Positions 14,903 to 26,593 of a stretch of 48,114 nt of DNA are shown piece by piece. Source of the stretch: Paracoccaceae bacterium (lineage in GTDB: Bacteria; Pseudomonadota; Alphaproteobacteria; Rhodobacterales; Rhodobacteraceae); NCBI GenBank assembly GCA_020629115.1, contig JAHDDY010000001.1:76045-124158 (forward strand), given 5' to 3'. The translations under genes were made by a program, and so were the position numbers. The first letter of the stretch is position 1. Every line of letters starts with the position of its first letter. Below the pieces are notes generated by a model. That model saw only the letters and a program-made list of their open reading frames with translations, was not told the DNA's origin and made no database searches.

Positions 14903-15712
14903 TCAGGCGAGGGCTTCGGACAACAGGCCGCCGACCCGGACCGGCTCGGTCCGCACGGCCAGGCCGGTCGCATCGTCCGTCTCGACGAAGACCCCCGAGA
15001 CGGTGGCTTCGCCCGTGGCCGGCTCGAAGCGTCCCGACGGAAGGCCGGTGACGAAGCGGCGGAGCGGCTCCTCCTTGTCCATGCCGATCACGCTGTCGTA
15101 GCTACCGCACATGCCCGCGTCGGTTTGATAGGCGGTGCCCTTGGGCAGGATTCGGGTATCGGCGGTGGGGATGTGGGTGTGGGTACCGACGCACAGGCTG
15201 GCGCGACCGTCGCACCAGTAGCCCATCGCCTGCTTCTCCGAGGTCGCCTCGGCATGGAAATCGACCACCGTCGCGTCGCAGGCCATGCCGAGGGGGCAGG
15301 CCTCCAGCTCGCGCTCGACGGCGGCAAAGGGGTCGTCATGGGGTTGCATGAAGATGCGGCCCATGGCGTTGACGACGAGGACGCGCCGGCCGTCCCGGGT
15401 CTCGATCAGGGTCGCCCCGCGACCGGGCGCGCCCTTGGGCAGGTTCACCGGGCGGACGATGCGCGGCTCGCGCGCGAGATGGCCGATGATCTCGCGGTTG
15501 TCGAAGGCGTGGTTGCCGAGGGTGATGGCATCGGCCCCGGCATCGAAGACGGCCTCGGCGATGCCGGACGTGATGCCGAACCCCCCGGCGGCGTTCTCCC
15601 CGTTGACGACCACGCAATCGAGCGACAGACGCGCGCGCAGCGACGGGATGGCCCTGATGGCGGCGGTGCGGCCGCCGCGACCCACCAGGTCGCCCAGAAA
15701 TAGAAGGCGCAT
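14903..15712 (-). CDS. YmdB-family metallophosphoesterase (TIGR00282)
   Basis: A 269-residue calcineurin-like phosphoesterase. Metal-binding motifs are in order: GDLVGRGG (residues 6-13), NGENAAGGFG, GNHAFDN, DFHAEATSEK and GTHTHIPTAD. This set is the signature of the YmdB/TIGR00282 family, for which phosphodiesterase activity on 2',3'-cyclic nucleotides has been shown in Bacillus. ATG 15712 is the natural start since the beta-strand MRLLFLGDLVG must be at the N-terminus; a longer upstream frame is an Arg/Pro-rich shadow. It starts one base after the stop of the DUF4167 gene, so it is probably co-transcribed with it. Confidence 0.9.
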   Translation of the reverse strand: MRLLFLGDLVGRGGRTAAIRAIPSLRARLSLDCVVVNGENAAGGFGITSGIAEAVFDAGADAITLGNHAFDNREIIGHLAREPRIVRPVNLPKGAPGRGATLIETRDGRRVLVVNAMGRIFMQPHDDPFAAVERELEACPLGMACDATVVDFHAEATSEKQAMGYWCDGRASLCVGTHTHIPTADTRILPKGTAYQTDAGMCGSYDSVIGMDKEEPLRRFVTGLPSGRFEPATGEATVSGVFVETDDATGLAVRTEPVRVGGLLSEALA

Positions 15713-15713
15713 G

Positions 15714-16505
15714 TCAGCCCGTGGCGTCGGCTTCGCCCGGCTCGGCGGCGGGGGCGGACGGGGGCGACGCCTCCTCGGCGGCCTCGACAGGCTTCTTGCG
15801 CGGACGGCCCCGCTTCGGCTTGGGCGCATCCTCGGCCCCGGCGGGAGCGAGGGCGGCATCGTCCTTCGGGGCGGCGGGCTTGCGGGCGCGGGTGGCGCGC
15901 TTCTTCGGGGCGGGGGGCGGCGTCTCCTCGGCGGATGCGTCGCCTTCGACGGGGGCCTCCTCGGAGGGGCGGGGATCGCCGGCGAGGGGGTTGCGCCGCT
16001 CGCCGCCGGGCAGCGGCTGCTCCACGCCGTTCATCTCCGGCCCCTGCGTCTCGGCGCGCTTCTCCGGCTCGGGGGCGGCGGGACGGTCGTCGTCGGCGTG
16101 GTTCTCGGCACGGGCAGGCTCGCGGGCCTCGCGCTGCTCCTGCCGGGCCTCGCGCTCGCGCTGCTCGCGTTCGTCCCGCTCGCGCTGGGCCTGGGCGCGC
16201 TGCTCGCGGGCCTCGGCCTCGGCGGCCATGGCGGTGGAGACAATGCGCTGGTAGTGCTCGGCGTGCTGGTAGAAGCTCTCGGCGGTGATCCGGTCGCCGG
16301 CGGTCATCGCATCGTTGGCCAGGGCGGCGTACTTGTCGATGATCTGCTGGGCGGTGCCGCGCACCTTGCCCTCCGGTCCGGCGCTCTCGTAGACGCGGTT
16401 GAGGTTGTTGCCCCCGCCGCCCCCACCGCCGCCGCCCCCCCCGCCGGAGCGGCGGCCGGACTTCTGGCGGTTGCGATTGTGGTTGTTCTTGGAAATCTGC
16501 TTCAT
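15714..16505 (-). CDS. DUF4167 domain protein with polyglycine tract and C-terminal AT-hook-like motif
   Basis: A 263-residue protein. The N-terminus (MKQISKNNHNRNRQKSGRRS) leads into a run of about 12 glycines, then the conserved DUF4167 core (NNLNRVYESAGPEGKVRGTA, QQIIDKYAALANDAM, GDRITAESFYQHAEHYQRIV). Residues about 100-140 form a highly charged coiled coil of Glu, Arg and Gln. The C-terminal half is disordered and rich in Pro, Ala and Glu, with a basic PKPKRGRPRKKP segment resembling an AT-hook (GRP core). The core function is unknown; the gene commonly accompanies prfA-prmC in Rhodobacterales, as here. The glycine run is encoded by a C-rich tract including eight consecutive C on the plus strand (16435-16442). 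Confidence 0.9.
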   Translation of the reverse strand: MKQISKNNHNRNRQKSGRRSGGGGGGGGGGGGNNLNRVYESAGPEGKVRGTAQQIIDKYAALANDAMTAGDRITAESFYQHAEHYQRIVSTAMAAEAEAREQRAQAQRERDEREQREREARQEQREAREPARAENHADDDRPAAPEPEKRAETQGPEMNGVEQPLPGGERRNPLAGDPRPSEEAPVEGDASAEETPPPAPKKRATRARKPAAPKDDAALAPAGAEDAPKPKRGRPRKKPVEAAEEASPPSAPAAEPGEADATG

Positions 16506-16604
16506 GCTGCCGTTCGGAGCGCCGGGCCGCTCGCCTGCCCCCCGCGAAGGGGGGCGCGTGGACGAACGGGGCCGGACGATCGATCCCTCAAATACCTGCG
16601 GCGC

Positions 16605-17432
16605 TTACCGGCGCAGGACCATGCAGCGCCGGATGCCCGCGATGTCGCGGCGAAACGTGATATCCTCGAAACCCTGGGCCGCGAAGAGGCGTGCCACCGC
16701 CTCCCCCTGGCCCGAACCGATCTCGAAGAACGCCGTTCCGGTCTCAGAAAGCGCCTTGCCGAGTGTCGATGCGATGCGCCGATACGCTGCAAGGCCGTTT
16801 TCATCGGCGAAGAGTGCCTCTTCCGGGTCCCACAGGAGGACGTCGTCCGAAAGATCGTCGCGCTCGTTCTCGCCGATGTATGGGGGATTGCAAACCACAA
16901 GGTCGAAGGTGCAGTCAACCTTTTCGAGCCAATCGGAGCGGACGAAGCGCGCTTTTTTGTCCAGATGCAGCCGTTTCGCGTTGCGACGGGCGACGGAGAG
17001 GGCCTTTTCGGACAGGTCGACGCCGAGGCCGGTCGCATTCGGCAGGCGATGCAGCAGGGTCAGCAGCAGGCAGCCGGAGCCGGTGCCCAGATCGAGGATG
17101 CGGGAGCGCCCGCCGACCGTCTCCAGCGCCGCGTCGATCAGCGTCTCGCTGTCCGGGCGCGGGTCGAGCACGTCGGGCGTCACCTCGAAATCGAGACCGT
17201 GGAAGCTGCGCAGGCCGACGATCTTCGAGACCGGCTCGTGCGCGGCGCGGCGGATGACCGCCGCCTCGAAACGGGTGGCGGCATCGGGTGCCAGTGGCTC
17301 GCGCTCCGCGGCGATCAGGGCGGCGGCGTCCAGGCCGAGGGCGTGGAGCATCAGGTCGCGCGCGTCGCGGGCGGGCGTGTCGAGATGGGCAAGGCGCGCC
17401 CGTGCCGCGCGCAACGCCTCGCCGACCGTCAT
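16605..17432 (-). CDS. prmC: Release factor glutamine methyltransferase PrmC (HemK)
   Basis: A 275-residue SAM-dependent enzyme that methylates the Gln of the GGQ motif in release factors. The N-terminal helical domain (about residues 1-85) binds the release factor. [17 protein letters not shown] near residue 110 is the SAM-binding loop, and [13 protein letters not shown] near 181 is the diagnostic NPPY motif that holds the target glutamine. The ATG overlaps the prfA stop (ATGA), so enzyme and substrate are co-translated, a common bacterial arrangement. Confidence 0.95.
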   Translation of the reverse strand: MTVGEALRAARARLAHLDTPARDARDLMLHALGLDAAALIAAEREPLAPDAATRFEAAVIRRAAHEPVSKIVGLRSFHGLDFEVTPDVLDPRPDSETLIDAALETVGGRSRILDLGTGSGCLLLTLLHRLPNATGLGVDLSEKALSVARRNAKRLHLDKKARFVRSDWLEKVDCTFDLVVCNPPYIGENERDDLSDDVLLWDPEEALFADENGLAAYRRIASTLGKALSETGTAFFEIGSGQGEAVARLFAAQGFEDITFRRDIAGIRRCMVLRR

Positions 17433-18484
17433 GCCTCCAGATCGGCCAGCTTGGCGGCCTGGTCGTCGGCGGCAAGGGCGTCGACCAGCTCGTCGAGCGC
17501 CCCGGCCATCACCTCGTCGAGCTTGTAGAGGGTCAGGTTGATGCGGTGGTCGCTGACGCGGCCCTGGGGGAAATTGTAGGTGCGGATGCGTTCCGAGCGG
17601 TCGCCGGAGCCGATCTGCCCCTTGCGCTCGGCGGCGCGGGCCTCGTCGGCCTCCCGGCGCTGGAGGTCGTAGAGCCGGGCGCGCAGCACGTCCATCGCCT
17701 TGGCCCGGTTGGTGTGCTGCGACTTCTCGGAGGACGTGACGACGATGCCGGTGGGGATGTGGGTGATGCGCACCGCCGAATCGGTGGTGTTGACGTGCTG
17801 TCCCCCCGCGCCCGAGGCGCGCATGGTGTCGATGCGCAGGTCGGCCTCGGCGATGCTCACGTCGATGGCCTCGGCCTCGGGCAGGACGGCCACCGTTGCC
17901 GCCGACGTATGGATGCGCCCCTGGCTCTCGGTCTCGGGCACGCGCTGGACGCGGTGGACGCCGGATTCGAACTTCAGTCGCGCGAAGACGCCCGCGCCCT
18001 TCACGGAGGCGACGATCTCCTTGTAGCCGCCCATCTCGCCGGCGGCCTCCTCCAGCACCTCGACCGTCCAGCCGCGCGCCTCGGCGTAGCGCTGGTACAT
18101 GCGAAAGAGGTCCCCGGCGAAGAGGGCCGCCTCGTCCCCGCCGGTGCCGGGGCGGATTTCGAGGATGGCGGATTTCTCGTCCGCCTCGTCCCGCGGCAGG
18201 AGCGCGACGCGCATGGCCTGCTCCAGACCCGGAAGCGCGGCGCGCAGGCGGTCCAGCTCCTCGGTGGCCAGATCGCGCATCTCGGGATCGTCCAGCATCG
18301 CCTCGGCCTCGGCGATGCCCTCGACTGTCTCCTCGTAGGCGCGGGCCTGGCCGACCACGTCCTGAAGGGCCGAATATTCCTTCGATACCCGCACGTAGTC
18401 TTCACCGGACAGCCCCTCGGCCATGGAGGCTTCGAGGAACTCGTGCCGCTGGAGTATCTGGGCAATCTTGTCGCGCGGGATCAT
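17429..18484 (-). CDS. prfA: Peptide chain release factor 1
   Basis: A 351-residue class I release factor. The GGQ motif that triggers peptidyl-tRNA hydrolysis is at about residue 226 in [20 protein letters not shown]. The acidic N-terminal domain and [20 protein letters not shown] are typical. The codon-recognition region shows [20 protein letters not shown]-like residues ([20 protein letters not shown]) and the RF1-type stop-decoding loop lies in the middle domain. The UAA/UAG-specific factor fits better than RF2 because of length, lack of a programmed frameshift, and coupling to prmC. It starts with ATG at 18484. Confidence 0.95.
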   Translation of the reverse strand: MIPRDKIAQILQRHEFLEASMAEGLSGEDYVRVSKEYSALQDVVGQARAYEETVEGIAEAEAMLDDPEMRDLATEELDRLRAALPGLEQAMRVALLPRDEADEKSAILEIRPGTGGDEAALFAGDLFRMYQRYAEARGWTVEVLEEAAGEMGGYKEIVASVKGAGVFARLKFESGVHRVQRVPETESQGRIHTSAATVAVLPEAEAIDVSIAEADLRIDTMRASGAGGQHVNTTDSAVRITHIPTGIVVTSSEKSQHTNRAKAMDVLRARLYDLQRREADEARAAERKGQIGSGDRSERIRTYNFPQGRVSDHRINLTLYKLDEVMAGALDELVDALAADDQAAKLADLEA

Positions 18485-18568
18485 GGGGCCGGGGTGTCGC
18501 CGGGCGCGGGCGGCAGGTCAAGGGAAGATTGCGCGGCGGGGCCGGGCTTTTCGTGCTACGCTTCGGGC

Positions 18569-18874
18569 ATGAGACCGCTCGCGCTCTCGATGGCCCTCCT
18601 CCTCGCCGCGCCGCTCGCCCATGCCGAGCCGGCGCTGAAGGGCTGGACGGGGCCGAAGCCCGTCACGCCCTGCCTCTGCCGCCATCCGGAGGGCAAGGCG
18701 GAGGTGGGCGAGAGGATCTGCCGGCGCATCGGCGGAAAGATGGTCACGCTGCGCTGCGACAAGGTGCTGAACAACACGAGCTGGACCCGGGTGGCGGAGG
18801 GATGCGACGTGGCGATGCTGCATTCCGCCGCGCCGATCCCGGAGGGGTCGTGGAGGTCCGATTCGGACGGGTGA
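18569..18874 (+). CDS. Small secreted cysteine-containing hypothetical protein
   Basis: A 101-residue protein with a clear Sec signal peptide (MRPLALSMALLLAAPLAHA, cleavage after AHA near residue 19). The mature part has five cysteines in the pattern CLC, IC, RC and GC (CLCRHPEGKAEVGERICRR, MVTLRCDKVLNNTSW, VAEGCDVAML). Disulfides or metal binding in the periplasm are possible. No family name comes to mind. It is divergent from prfA and stands alone, with 155 bp before the next operon. Confidence 0.7.
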   Translation: MRPLALSMALLLAAPLAHAEPALKGWTGPKPVTPCLCRHPEGKAEVGERICRRIGGKMVTLRCDKVLNNTSWTRVAEGCDVAMLHSAAPIPEGSWRSDSDG

Positions 18875-19029
18875 CGCCCTGCCGGCACGGCGCGGCACAT
18901 GCGGCTTTCGCCGGATTCCCCGATGTCAAATCGATTCCGCCGTCCTACGTGGAAGGACCGGCGGCGTCTTCACGATTTCTTCACCGGACCACTGGCCCCC
19001 GCCGCGAAACCCAGATAGCGTGGATATCC
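18875..19029. other. Intergenic region upstream of the ABC transporter operon
   Basis: A 155-bp stretch that should carry the promoter of the four-gene ABC operon. AT-richer elements occur around 18925-18985, but no clear consensus promoter, riboswitch or operator is visible. Confidence 0.3.
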
Positions 19030-20816
<1,787 letters not shown>

Positions 20817-20820
<4 letters not shown>

Positions 20821-22754
20821 CCCCTGCCTTCCCGAAGGCGCTCGCCCTCTCGGCGCTGCTGCTGACCTCCCCCGCCGCCGCCTTCTCGCCCGTCGAGACG
20901 CCGATGCTGGAGGCGCAGGTCGCCGCCGGCACCCTGCCTCCCGTCGCCGAGCGCGCGCCCGCCGACCCGCTCATCGTCGATCTCGCCGCCAAGGGGCGCG
21001 AACCGGGGCAGCATGGGGGGACGGTGCGCACGCTTATCTCGAAATCCAAGAACATCCGCTACATGGTCGTCTGGGGCTATGCCCGGCTGGTAGGCTACGA
21101 CGAGAGCTACGATCTGGTGCCCGACCTGCTGGAGGACGTGGCGGTCGAGGACGACCGCGTCTTCACCTTCACCCTGCGCGAAGGGCACAGGTGGTCGGAC
21201 GGGCATCCCTTCACCACGGAGGATTTCCGCTACTGGTGGGAGGACGTGGCCAACAACCCTCAGCTCAGTCCGACCGGCCCGCCCGCGCTGATGATCGTGG
21301 ACGGCAAGCCCCCGGTGGTGACGGTGCTGGACGAGACGCGCATCCGCTTCGAATGGGAGGGGCGCAACCCGGACTTCCTCGCCTCCCTCGCCGCCGCCCG
21401 CCCGCCCTTCATCTATCGCCCGGCGCATTACCTGCGGAACTACCACGCCGCCTATGCCGACGTGGCGGCGCTCCAGCCGCTGATCGAGAAGAAGAAGATG
21501 CGCAACTGGGCGCAGCTGCACAACCGCTACGACAATCTCTACAAGAACGACAATCCCGACCTGCCCACCCTCCAGCCTTGGGTCAACATGACCGGCAAGA
21601 AGGGCCAGCACTTCGTGATGTCGCGCAATCCCTATTACCACCGCTTCGACACGAACGGGCGGCAACTGCCCTATATCGACGTGTTCGACATGCGGGTCGC
21701 CGCGTCGAGCCTGTTCCCCGCCAAGGTGATGGTGGGCGAGGTGGACCTCCTGGCCCGGGGCCTCGGCTTCTCGGGCGTGCCCCTGCTGAAGCGGGGGGAG
21801 AAGATGGAGGGATACGACACGCGGCTGTGGCCGACCGGGGCCTCGTCGCATATCGCCCTCTTCCCGAATCTCAACTACCACGACGAGGCGTGGCGGGAAC
21901 TGATGCGTGAGCGTGACTTCCGGCGCGCGCTGTCGCTCGGCATCGACCGGCGCATCGTCAACCGCACGCTCTATTTCGGCCTCGCCAAGGAGATCGGTAA
22001 TTCCGCGCTGGAGAGCAGCCCGCTCTACGACGCCGCCAACGCCCGCGCCTTCTCGGAATACGACCCCGAGGAGGCCAACCGCCTGCTCGACGGTCTCGGC
22101 CTGTCCGAGCGGCGCGGCGACGGCATCCGCCTGCTGCCCGACGGCCGCCCGCTGGAGATCGTCATCGAGACCGCCGGGGAGCGCGCCGAGGAGGTGGACG
22201 CGCTGGAGCTGATCACCGAGACGTGGCGCGAGATCGGGATCAAGCTGCTCGCCCGGCCCTCCGACCGCGACATCCTGCGCAACCGCTCCTATGCGGGGCA
22301 GACGATGATGACGGTCTGGACGGGATGGGATCTCGGCGTCCCCACGGCGGACCTCGCCCCCGAGGAACTGGCCCCCACGCGCCAATCGACACTCATCTGG
22401 CCCAAATGGGGTCAGCACTACCAGACGAAGGGGTCGATGGGCGCGGCCCCGGACCTGCCCGCGGCGCAGGAACTGCTGGCGCTCTACAACGCCTGGCGCA
22501 CCGGCGCGATGCCCGGCGGCGAGACCGTGAGCCGGCGCGAGGCATGGGAGCGGATGCTCGACATCCACGCCGAGGAGCAGTTCATCATCGGCGTCGTCGC
22601 CCAGGCCCCGCAGCCCGTCGTGGTCAACGACCGCCTGCGCAACGTGCCGAAGATCGGTCTCTACGCCTGGGACCCCGGCGCCCAGTTCGGCGTGCACCGG
22701 ATGGACGAGTTCTGGTTCGCCGACGGTCCCGACGAGACGGCGTCGCTCGAATGA
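20817..22754 (+). CDS. Extracellular solute-binding protein, family 5 (peptide/opine-type ABC transporter)
   Basis: A 645-residue periplasmic binding protein with an N-terminal signal peptide (FPKALALSALLLTSPAAAFS, cleavage near residue 21). Family 5 features include LVPDLLEDVAVEDDRVFTFT, LREGHRWSDGHPFTTEDFRY, RNPYYHRFDTNGRQLPYIDV and RDFRRALSLGIDRRIVNRTL. It is longer than typical DppA (about 535), as is usual for the alphaproteobacterial group of large cluster C binding proteins. The ligand may be an oligopeptide or another bulky solute. It overlaps its neighbours by 4 bp on both sides, and lying second in the operon, after the ATPase, is an unusual order. Confidence 0.9.
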
Positions 22755-23773
22755 TCGCCTATCTCGCCCGGCGGCTCGTGACGATGGCGATCACCCTCGC
22801 GGTGGTCTCCGCCCTCATCTTCTTCATCATCAACCTGCCGCCGGGCGATTTCCTGTCCAACCAGATCGCCGAGTTGCAGGCGCAGGGCGAGGCGGCGAGC
22901 GTGGCCAAGGCCGAGTTCCTGCGCGCGCAGTACTCGCTCGACGCGCCGATGTGGAAGCAGTACCTCATCTGGCTCGGCGCGATGCCGGGGCCGGACGGGT
23001 ATTCGGGCCTGCTCCAGGGGGACTGGGGCTGGTCCTTCGAGTTCGATCAGCCGGTCTCGGAGGTGCTGGGCGAGACGCTGTGGCTGACGGTGCTGGTCAA
23101 CCTCGCCGCCATGCTCTTCATCTACGCCGTCTCCCTGCCGCTCGGCACCATCGCCGCGGTGCGGGCGGGGGGCATCACGGACTACACGGTCGCCTTCGTC
23201 GGCTATCTCGGGCTGGCCACGCCCAACTTCCTGCTCGCGCTCATCCTGCTCTACTACGGCGAGCGGTATCTCGACCTGCCCATCGGCGGGCTGATGGGCG
23301 AGGAATACGAGGGCGAGCCGATGTCGTGGGGCAAGTTCACCTCGATCCTCGCGCATCTCGTGGTGCCGACCATCGTGATCGGTACGGCGGGCACGGCGGC
23401 CATGATCCGCCGCCTGCGCGCGAACCTGCTGGACGAGCTGGGCAAGCCCTACGTGACCACGGCGAAGGCCAAGGGCGTGCCGCCGACCAAGCGGGTGATG
23501 AAATACCCCCTGCGCGCCGCGCTCAACCCCTTCGTCGCCGATATCGGCAACCTGCTTCCCTCGCTGGTCAGCGGGTCGGTGCTGGTGTCGGTGGTGCTGA
23601 GCCTGCCGACGCTCGGCCCGGCGCTGCTCGCGGCGCTGCGCTCGCAGGATCACTACCTCGCGGGCTTCATCCTGCTCTTCGTCTCGATGCTCACGCTCGC
23701 GGGGATGCTGATCTCCGACATCCTGCTCGCGATCCTCGATCCGCGCATCCGCTTCGGAGGACGCAGCCGATGA
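22751..23773 (+). CDS. ABC transporter permease, DppB/YejB-like
   Basis: A 340-residue inner-membrane permease with six predicted helices. The N-terminus MIAYLARRLVTMAITLAVVS and FFIINLPPGDFLSNQIA is typical of the DppB side of peptide permeases, followed by a periplasmic segment and GDWGWSFEFDQPVSEVLGET. The coupling EAA loop is seen at LGKPYVTTAKAKGVPPTKRV. It is coupled by ATGA overlaps to the binding protein before it and the second permease after it. Identification as a peptide/nickel-type permease is firm; the substrate is not known. Confidence 0.92.
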   Translation: MIAYLARRLVTMAITLAVVSALIFFIINLPPGDFLSNQIAELQAQGEAASVAKAEFLRAQYSLDAPMWKQYLIWLGAMPGPDGYSGLLQGDWGWSFEFDQPVSEVLGETLWLTVLVNLAAMLFIYAVSLPLGTIAAVRAGGITDYTVAFVGYLGLATPNFLLALILLYYGERYLDLPIGGLMGEEYEGEPMSWGKFTSILAHLVVPTIVIGTAGTAAMIRRLRANLLDELGKPYVTTAKAKGVPPTKRVMKYPLRAALNPFVADIGNLLPSLVSGSVLVSVVLSLPTLGPALLAALRSQDHYLAGFILLFVSMLTLAGMLISDILLAILDPRIRFGGRSR

Positions 23774-24972
23774 CCATCCACCACGACGACGACCTGCTCC
23801 AGGGAGGGCGCGCGCCCTCCCCCATCGACCCGAACGCGCGCTACGTGGACGGGGCGGCCTACGATCCCGATGCGGATACCGATATCGGCGGCGCCCGGCC
23901 CGACCTCGACATGCCGACGGGCAAGCTGATCCGGCGGCGCTTCCTGCGGCACAGGCTGGCGGTCGTCTCGGCGCTGTTCCTGGGGTTTTTGTATCTCTGC
24001 ATCCCCTTCGTCGAGATCATCGCCCCCTACAACGCGACCCAGCGCGACCCGGAGCATCTCTACGCCCCGCCGCAGCCGGTGCATTTCTTCCACGAGGGGT
24101 CGCTCGTCGCGCCCTTCGTCTATCCGACGGTGGCGACGGCGGATCTGGAGAACTTCCAGTGGACCTACCGGGAGGACCGCACGGAGCGCCAGCCGATCCG
24201 CTTCTTCTGCCTCGGCGAGCCGTACGAGTTCTGGGGCCTGATCGACGGGCGATTCCACATCGTCTGCCCGCCGGAGGGGGGGACGCTGTTCCTGCTGGGC
24301 GCGGACCGGCTGGGGCGCGACATCTTCTCGCGGCTGGTCTACGGGATGCGCATCTCGCTCACGGTGGGCCTCATCGGCATCGCCATCTCGCTGCTGATCG
24401 GGGTGACGCTGGGCGGGATGGCCGGGTATTTCGGCGGCTGGGTGGACAGCGTCGTCCAGCGGTCGATCGAGGTGATCCGCTCGCTGCCGGAACTGCCGAT
24501 ATGGCTGGCGCTCTCGGCGGCGGTGCCGCCGCAATGGTCGCCCATCGCGGTGTTCTTCATGATCTCCATCATCTTGGGTCTGCTCGACTGGCCGGGACTG
24601 GCGCGGGCCGTGCGCTCGAAGCTGCTCAGCCTGCGGGAGGAGGAGTTCGTGCGCGCGGCCGAGCTGATCGGGGCCAGCCCGCAGCGTGTCATCCGCACGC
24701 ATCTGATCCCCAGCTTCATGAGCCACATCGTCGTCAGCGCCTCGCTCTCCATCCCGGCCATGATCCTCGGCGAGACGGCGCTCAGCTTCCTCGGCCTCGG
24801 CCTGCGCCCGCCGGCGGTGAGCTGGGGCGTGATGCTGAACGACGCGCAGGACCTGACGGTCATCGAGTTCTACCCCTGGGTGGCGAGCGCGATGGTGCCG
24901 GTGATCCTCGTGGTGCTGGCCTTCAACTTCCTCGGCGACGGGCTGCGGGACGCGATGGACCCGTACAACTGA
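23770..24972 (+). CDS. ABC transporter permease, DppC/YejE-like, with large periplasmic insertion
   Basis: A 400-residue permease. After a 60-residue hydrophilic N-terminus and the first helix (LAVVSALFLGFLYLCIPFVE), it has about 105 residues predicted to be periplasmic (YAPPQPVHFFHEG, QPIRFFCLGEPYEFWGLIDG), longer than in typical DppC, then FLLGADRLGRDIFSRLVYGM, five more helices and the EAA loop REEEFVRAAELIGASPQRVI. The large loop probably contacts the large binding protein. It is the last gene of the operon; only 4 bp separate its stop from that of the convergent dioxygenase gene. Confidence 0.92.
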   Translation: MTIHHDDDLLQGGRAPSPIDPNARYVDGAAYDPDADTDIGGARPDLDMPTGKLIRRRFLRHRLAVVSALFLGFLYLCIPFVEIIAPYNATQRDPEHLYAPPQPVHFFHEGSLVAPFVYPTVATADLENFQWTYREDRTERQPIRFFCLGEPYEFWGLIDGRFHIVCPPEGGTLFLLGADRLGRDIFSRLVYGMRISLTVGLIGIAISLLIGVTLGGMAGYFGGWVDSVVQRSIEVIRSLPELPIWLALSAAVPPQWSPIAVFFMISIILGLLDWPGLARAVRSKLLSLREEEFVRAAELIGASPQRVIRTHLIPSFMSHIVVSASLSIPAMILGETALSFLGLGLRPPAVSWGVMLNDAQDLTVIEFYPWVASAMVPVILVVLAFNFLGDGLRDAMDPYN

Positions 24973-24976
24973 CGCA

Positions 24977-25744
24977 TCAGGACGCGGGCACCTCGCCCCG
25001 TACCATGCCGCGATAGAGGGTGCGGTTGCCGACCACGTCGGAATGGTCGGCGGCGTGGAGCGTGCAGCGGTTGTCCCAGATCACCACGTCGCCCAGGCCC
25101 CAGCGGTGTCGCCTGTAGGGACCGCAGGCGAGCGAGTGGTCGTAGAGCGCCTGGATCAGGTCGCTGCGATCCTCGCCATTCGCCAGTTGCAGCGCGGAGA
25201 GCCGGGCGGGGGTGGTGAGGTACAGCGCCCTGCGCCCGGTGCCCGGATGGCGGCGCACGACCGGATGGCGCGCCTCGCGCTCGTCGCCGGGGTCCAGTTC
25301 GACCCCCGTCACCGAATGCAGCACCGTCGCGCCGTCGAGCAGGTCGCGCATGTCCGGGTCGAGCGTCTCGTAGGCGCGGTACTGGTCGGCGAACAGGGTC
25401 GCCCCGCCCTGCTCGGGCACCTCCGCCGCGTAGAGACCCGAGAAGGAGGGCGGGCGCGCGACGTAGGTGGTATCGGAATGGAAGACGCTCTTCGGCTTGG
25501 TCGTGCGCCCGACATTCGTGACCACGTTGAGATCGGGCAGGCCGTCGAGCGGCGTCTCGCCCTTCGTGAACATCGGCTCGCCGAGGCTTTCCATGAAGGC
25601 GGCGAAATCGGCCGGAAGCCACGTTACGCCGTCGAGCCGCGCGACGCCGTCGGCCTCGACCGTGCGGCGAACCGCCTCGGTCTCCGCCGGAACCGCCGCG
25701 ATGGCGGGGGCGTCGGTCTCCTGGTGCATCGCTCGATCTGCCAT
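24977..25744 (-). CDS. TauD/TfdA family Fe(II)/2-oxoglutarate dioxygenase
   Basis: A 255-residue non-haem iron oxygenase. The facial triad is visible: His89 and Asp91 in FHSDTTY, and His230 in TLHAAD. Arg245 in TLYRGMVRG would bind the 2-oxoglutarate carboxylate. Family members hydroxylate taurine, 2,4-D, alkylsulfates and various small acids; the substrate here is open. The ATG at 25744 follows GGAGA. The gene faces the ABC importer and the two stops are only 4 bp apart, so it could act on an imported compound, but no shared promoter links them. Confidence 0.9.
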   Translation of the reverse strand: MADRAMHQETDAPAIAAVPAETEAVRRTVEADGVARLDGVTWLPADFAAFMESLGEPMFTKGETPLDGLPDLNVVTNVGRTTKPKSVFHSDTTYVARPPSFSGLYAAEVPEQGGATLFADQYRAYETLDPDMRDLLDGATVLHSVTGVELDPGDEREARHPVVRRHPGTGRRALYLTTPARLSALQLANGEDRSDLIQALYDHSLACGPYRRHRWGLGDVVIWDNRCTLHAADHSDVVGNRTLYRGMVRGEVPAS

Positions 25745-25840
25745 GTCGGTTCTCCTTCGGGTGGGAGGGTGCAGATAGGCTTGAGCGAGCGGTCGAAAAG
25801 GGGTGGAAGGGGCTTTATCGTTTCGTGCCGCCCTCCGCGC

Positions 25841-26527
25841 CTAGGCTTCGGATCGTCCGTCGATGGCGCGCTCCACCGCCTCGATGCGCTTGTCGTTCGG
25901 CGGGTGGCTCGACAGCCACGCGATCGGTGCGCCGCGCCCGTCCGCGAGGCGGTCGAGCTTCTGCAGAAGCGTGACGCTCGCGCGCGGGTCGAAGCCCGAC
26001 CGCTGCATGAGCGCCACGGCAAAGGCGTCGGCCTCGTACTCGTCCCGGCGGCTCAGCCCCATGTGCAGGGCGCGCGACGCCCAGTTGACCGCCGTGCCGA
26101 CGATCCCGGTCAGGGCGCGGGGCAGAAAGAATCCCGCCGCCGCCTTGGCCGCCATCTCGACCTGCCACGCCCGCTTGCGACGCTGGACATGGCCGAGCGC
26201 GACGTGGCCGATCTCATGGGCGATGACGGCGGACAGCTCCCCGACCGTGAAATCGCCCTTGCGGTACCCGTCGAACAGGCCCCGCGTCAGCACGATGCGC
26301 CCGTCCGGGGCGGCGAGGCCGTTGATCGCGTCCTGCTCGTAGATGGCCACGCGGATATCCTCGACCCCCATGGCATGGCGGAACCGCTGGAGCGCGGAGA
26401 GGAGCGGGCCGCTGTCGAGCGGGGTGCTCCTGCGGTCGAGATCGCCGAGCAGGCCCTTCTCGGACCGGCGCATCGTGAACCAGGCCCAGGCCAGCATGGC
26501 GAGGATGGGCAGCAGCTTGAAGAGCAT
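25841..26527 (-). CDS. M48 family zinc metalloprotease, membrane-anchored
   Basis: A 228-residue protein with one N-terminal membrane helix (LFKLLPILAMLAWAWFTM). The zinc motif HEIGH is at residues 104-108 and the third ligand region RRDEYEADAFAVAL near 161-174. The C-terminal SSHPPNDKRIEAVERA is the conserved M48 tail. These enzymes (HtpX, BepA and LoiP relatives) take part in membrane or envelope protein quality control. The active site could face either side of the membrane; a single anchor with few positive charges before it does not settle this. It is divergent from the GNAT gene. Confidence 0.9.
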   Translation of the reverse strand: MLFKLLPILAMLAWAWFTMRRSEKGLLGDLDRRSTPLDSGPLLSALQRFRHAMGVEDIRVAIYEQDAINGLAAPDGRIVLTRGLFDGYRKGDFTVGELSAVIAHEIGHVALGHVQRRKRAWQVEMAAKAAAGFFLPRALTGIVGTAVNWASRALHMGLSRRDEYEADAFAVALMQRSGFDPRASVTLLQKLDRLADGRGAPIAWLSSHPPNDKRIEAVERAIDGRSEA

Positions 26528-26593
26528 CGAGTATCCCCCGTTCGGATGTTATGAGGATGGGAAGCACAGGAGAGAACATCAAGGGAAAGAGCC

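Noticed and set aside
13341-15101. Plus-strand open frame of 586 codons opposite the histidine kinase gene
   Set aside because: It runs across the kinase start into the next gene region and has no recognisable domains; the minus strand has all kinase motifs.
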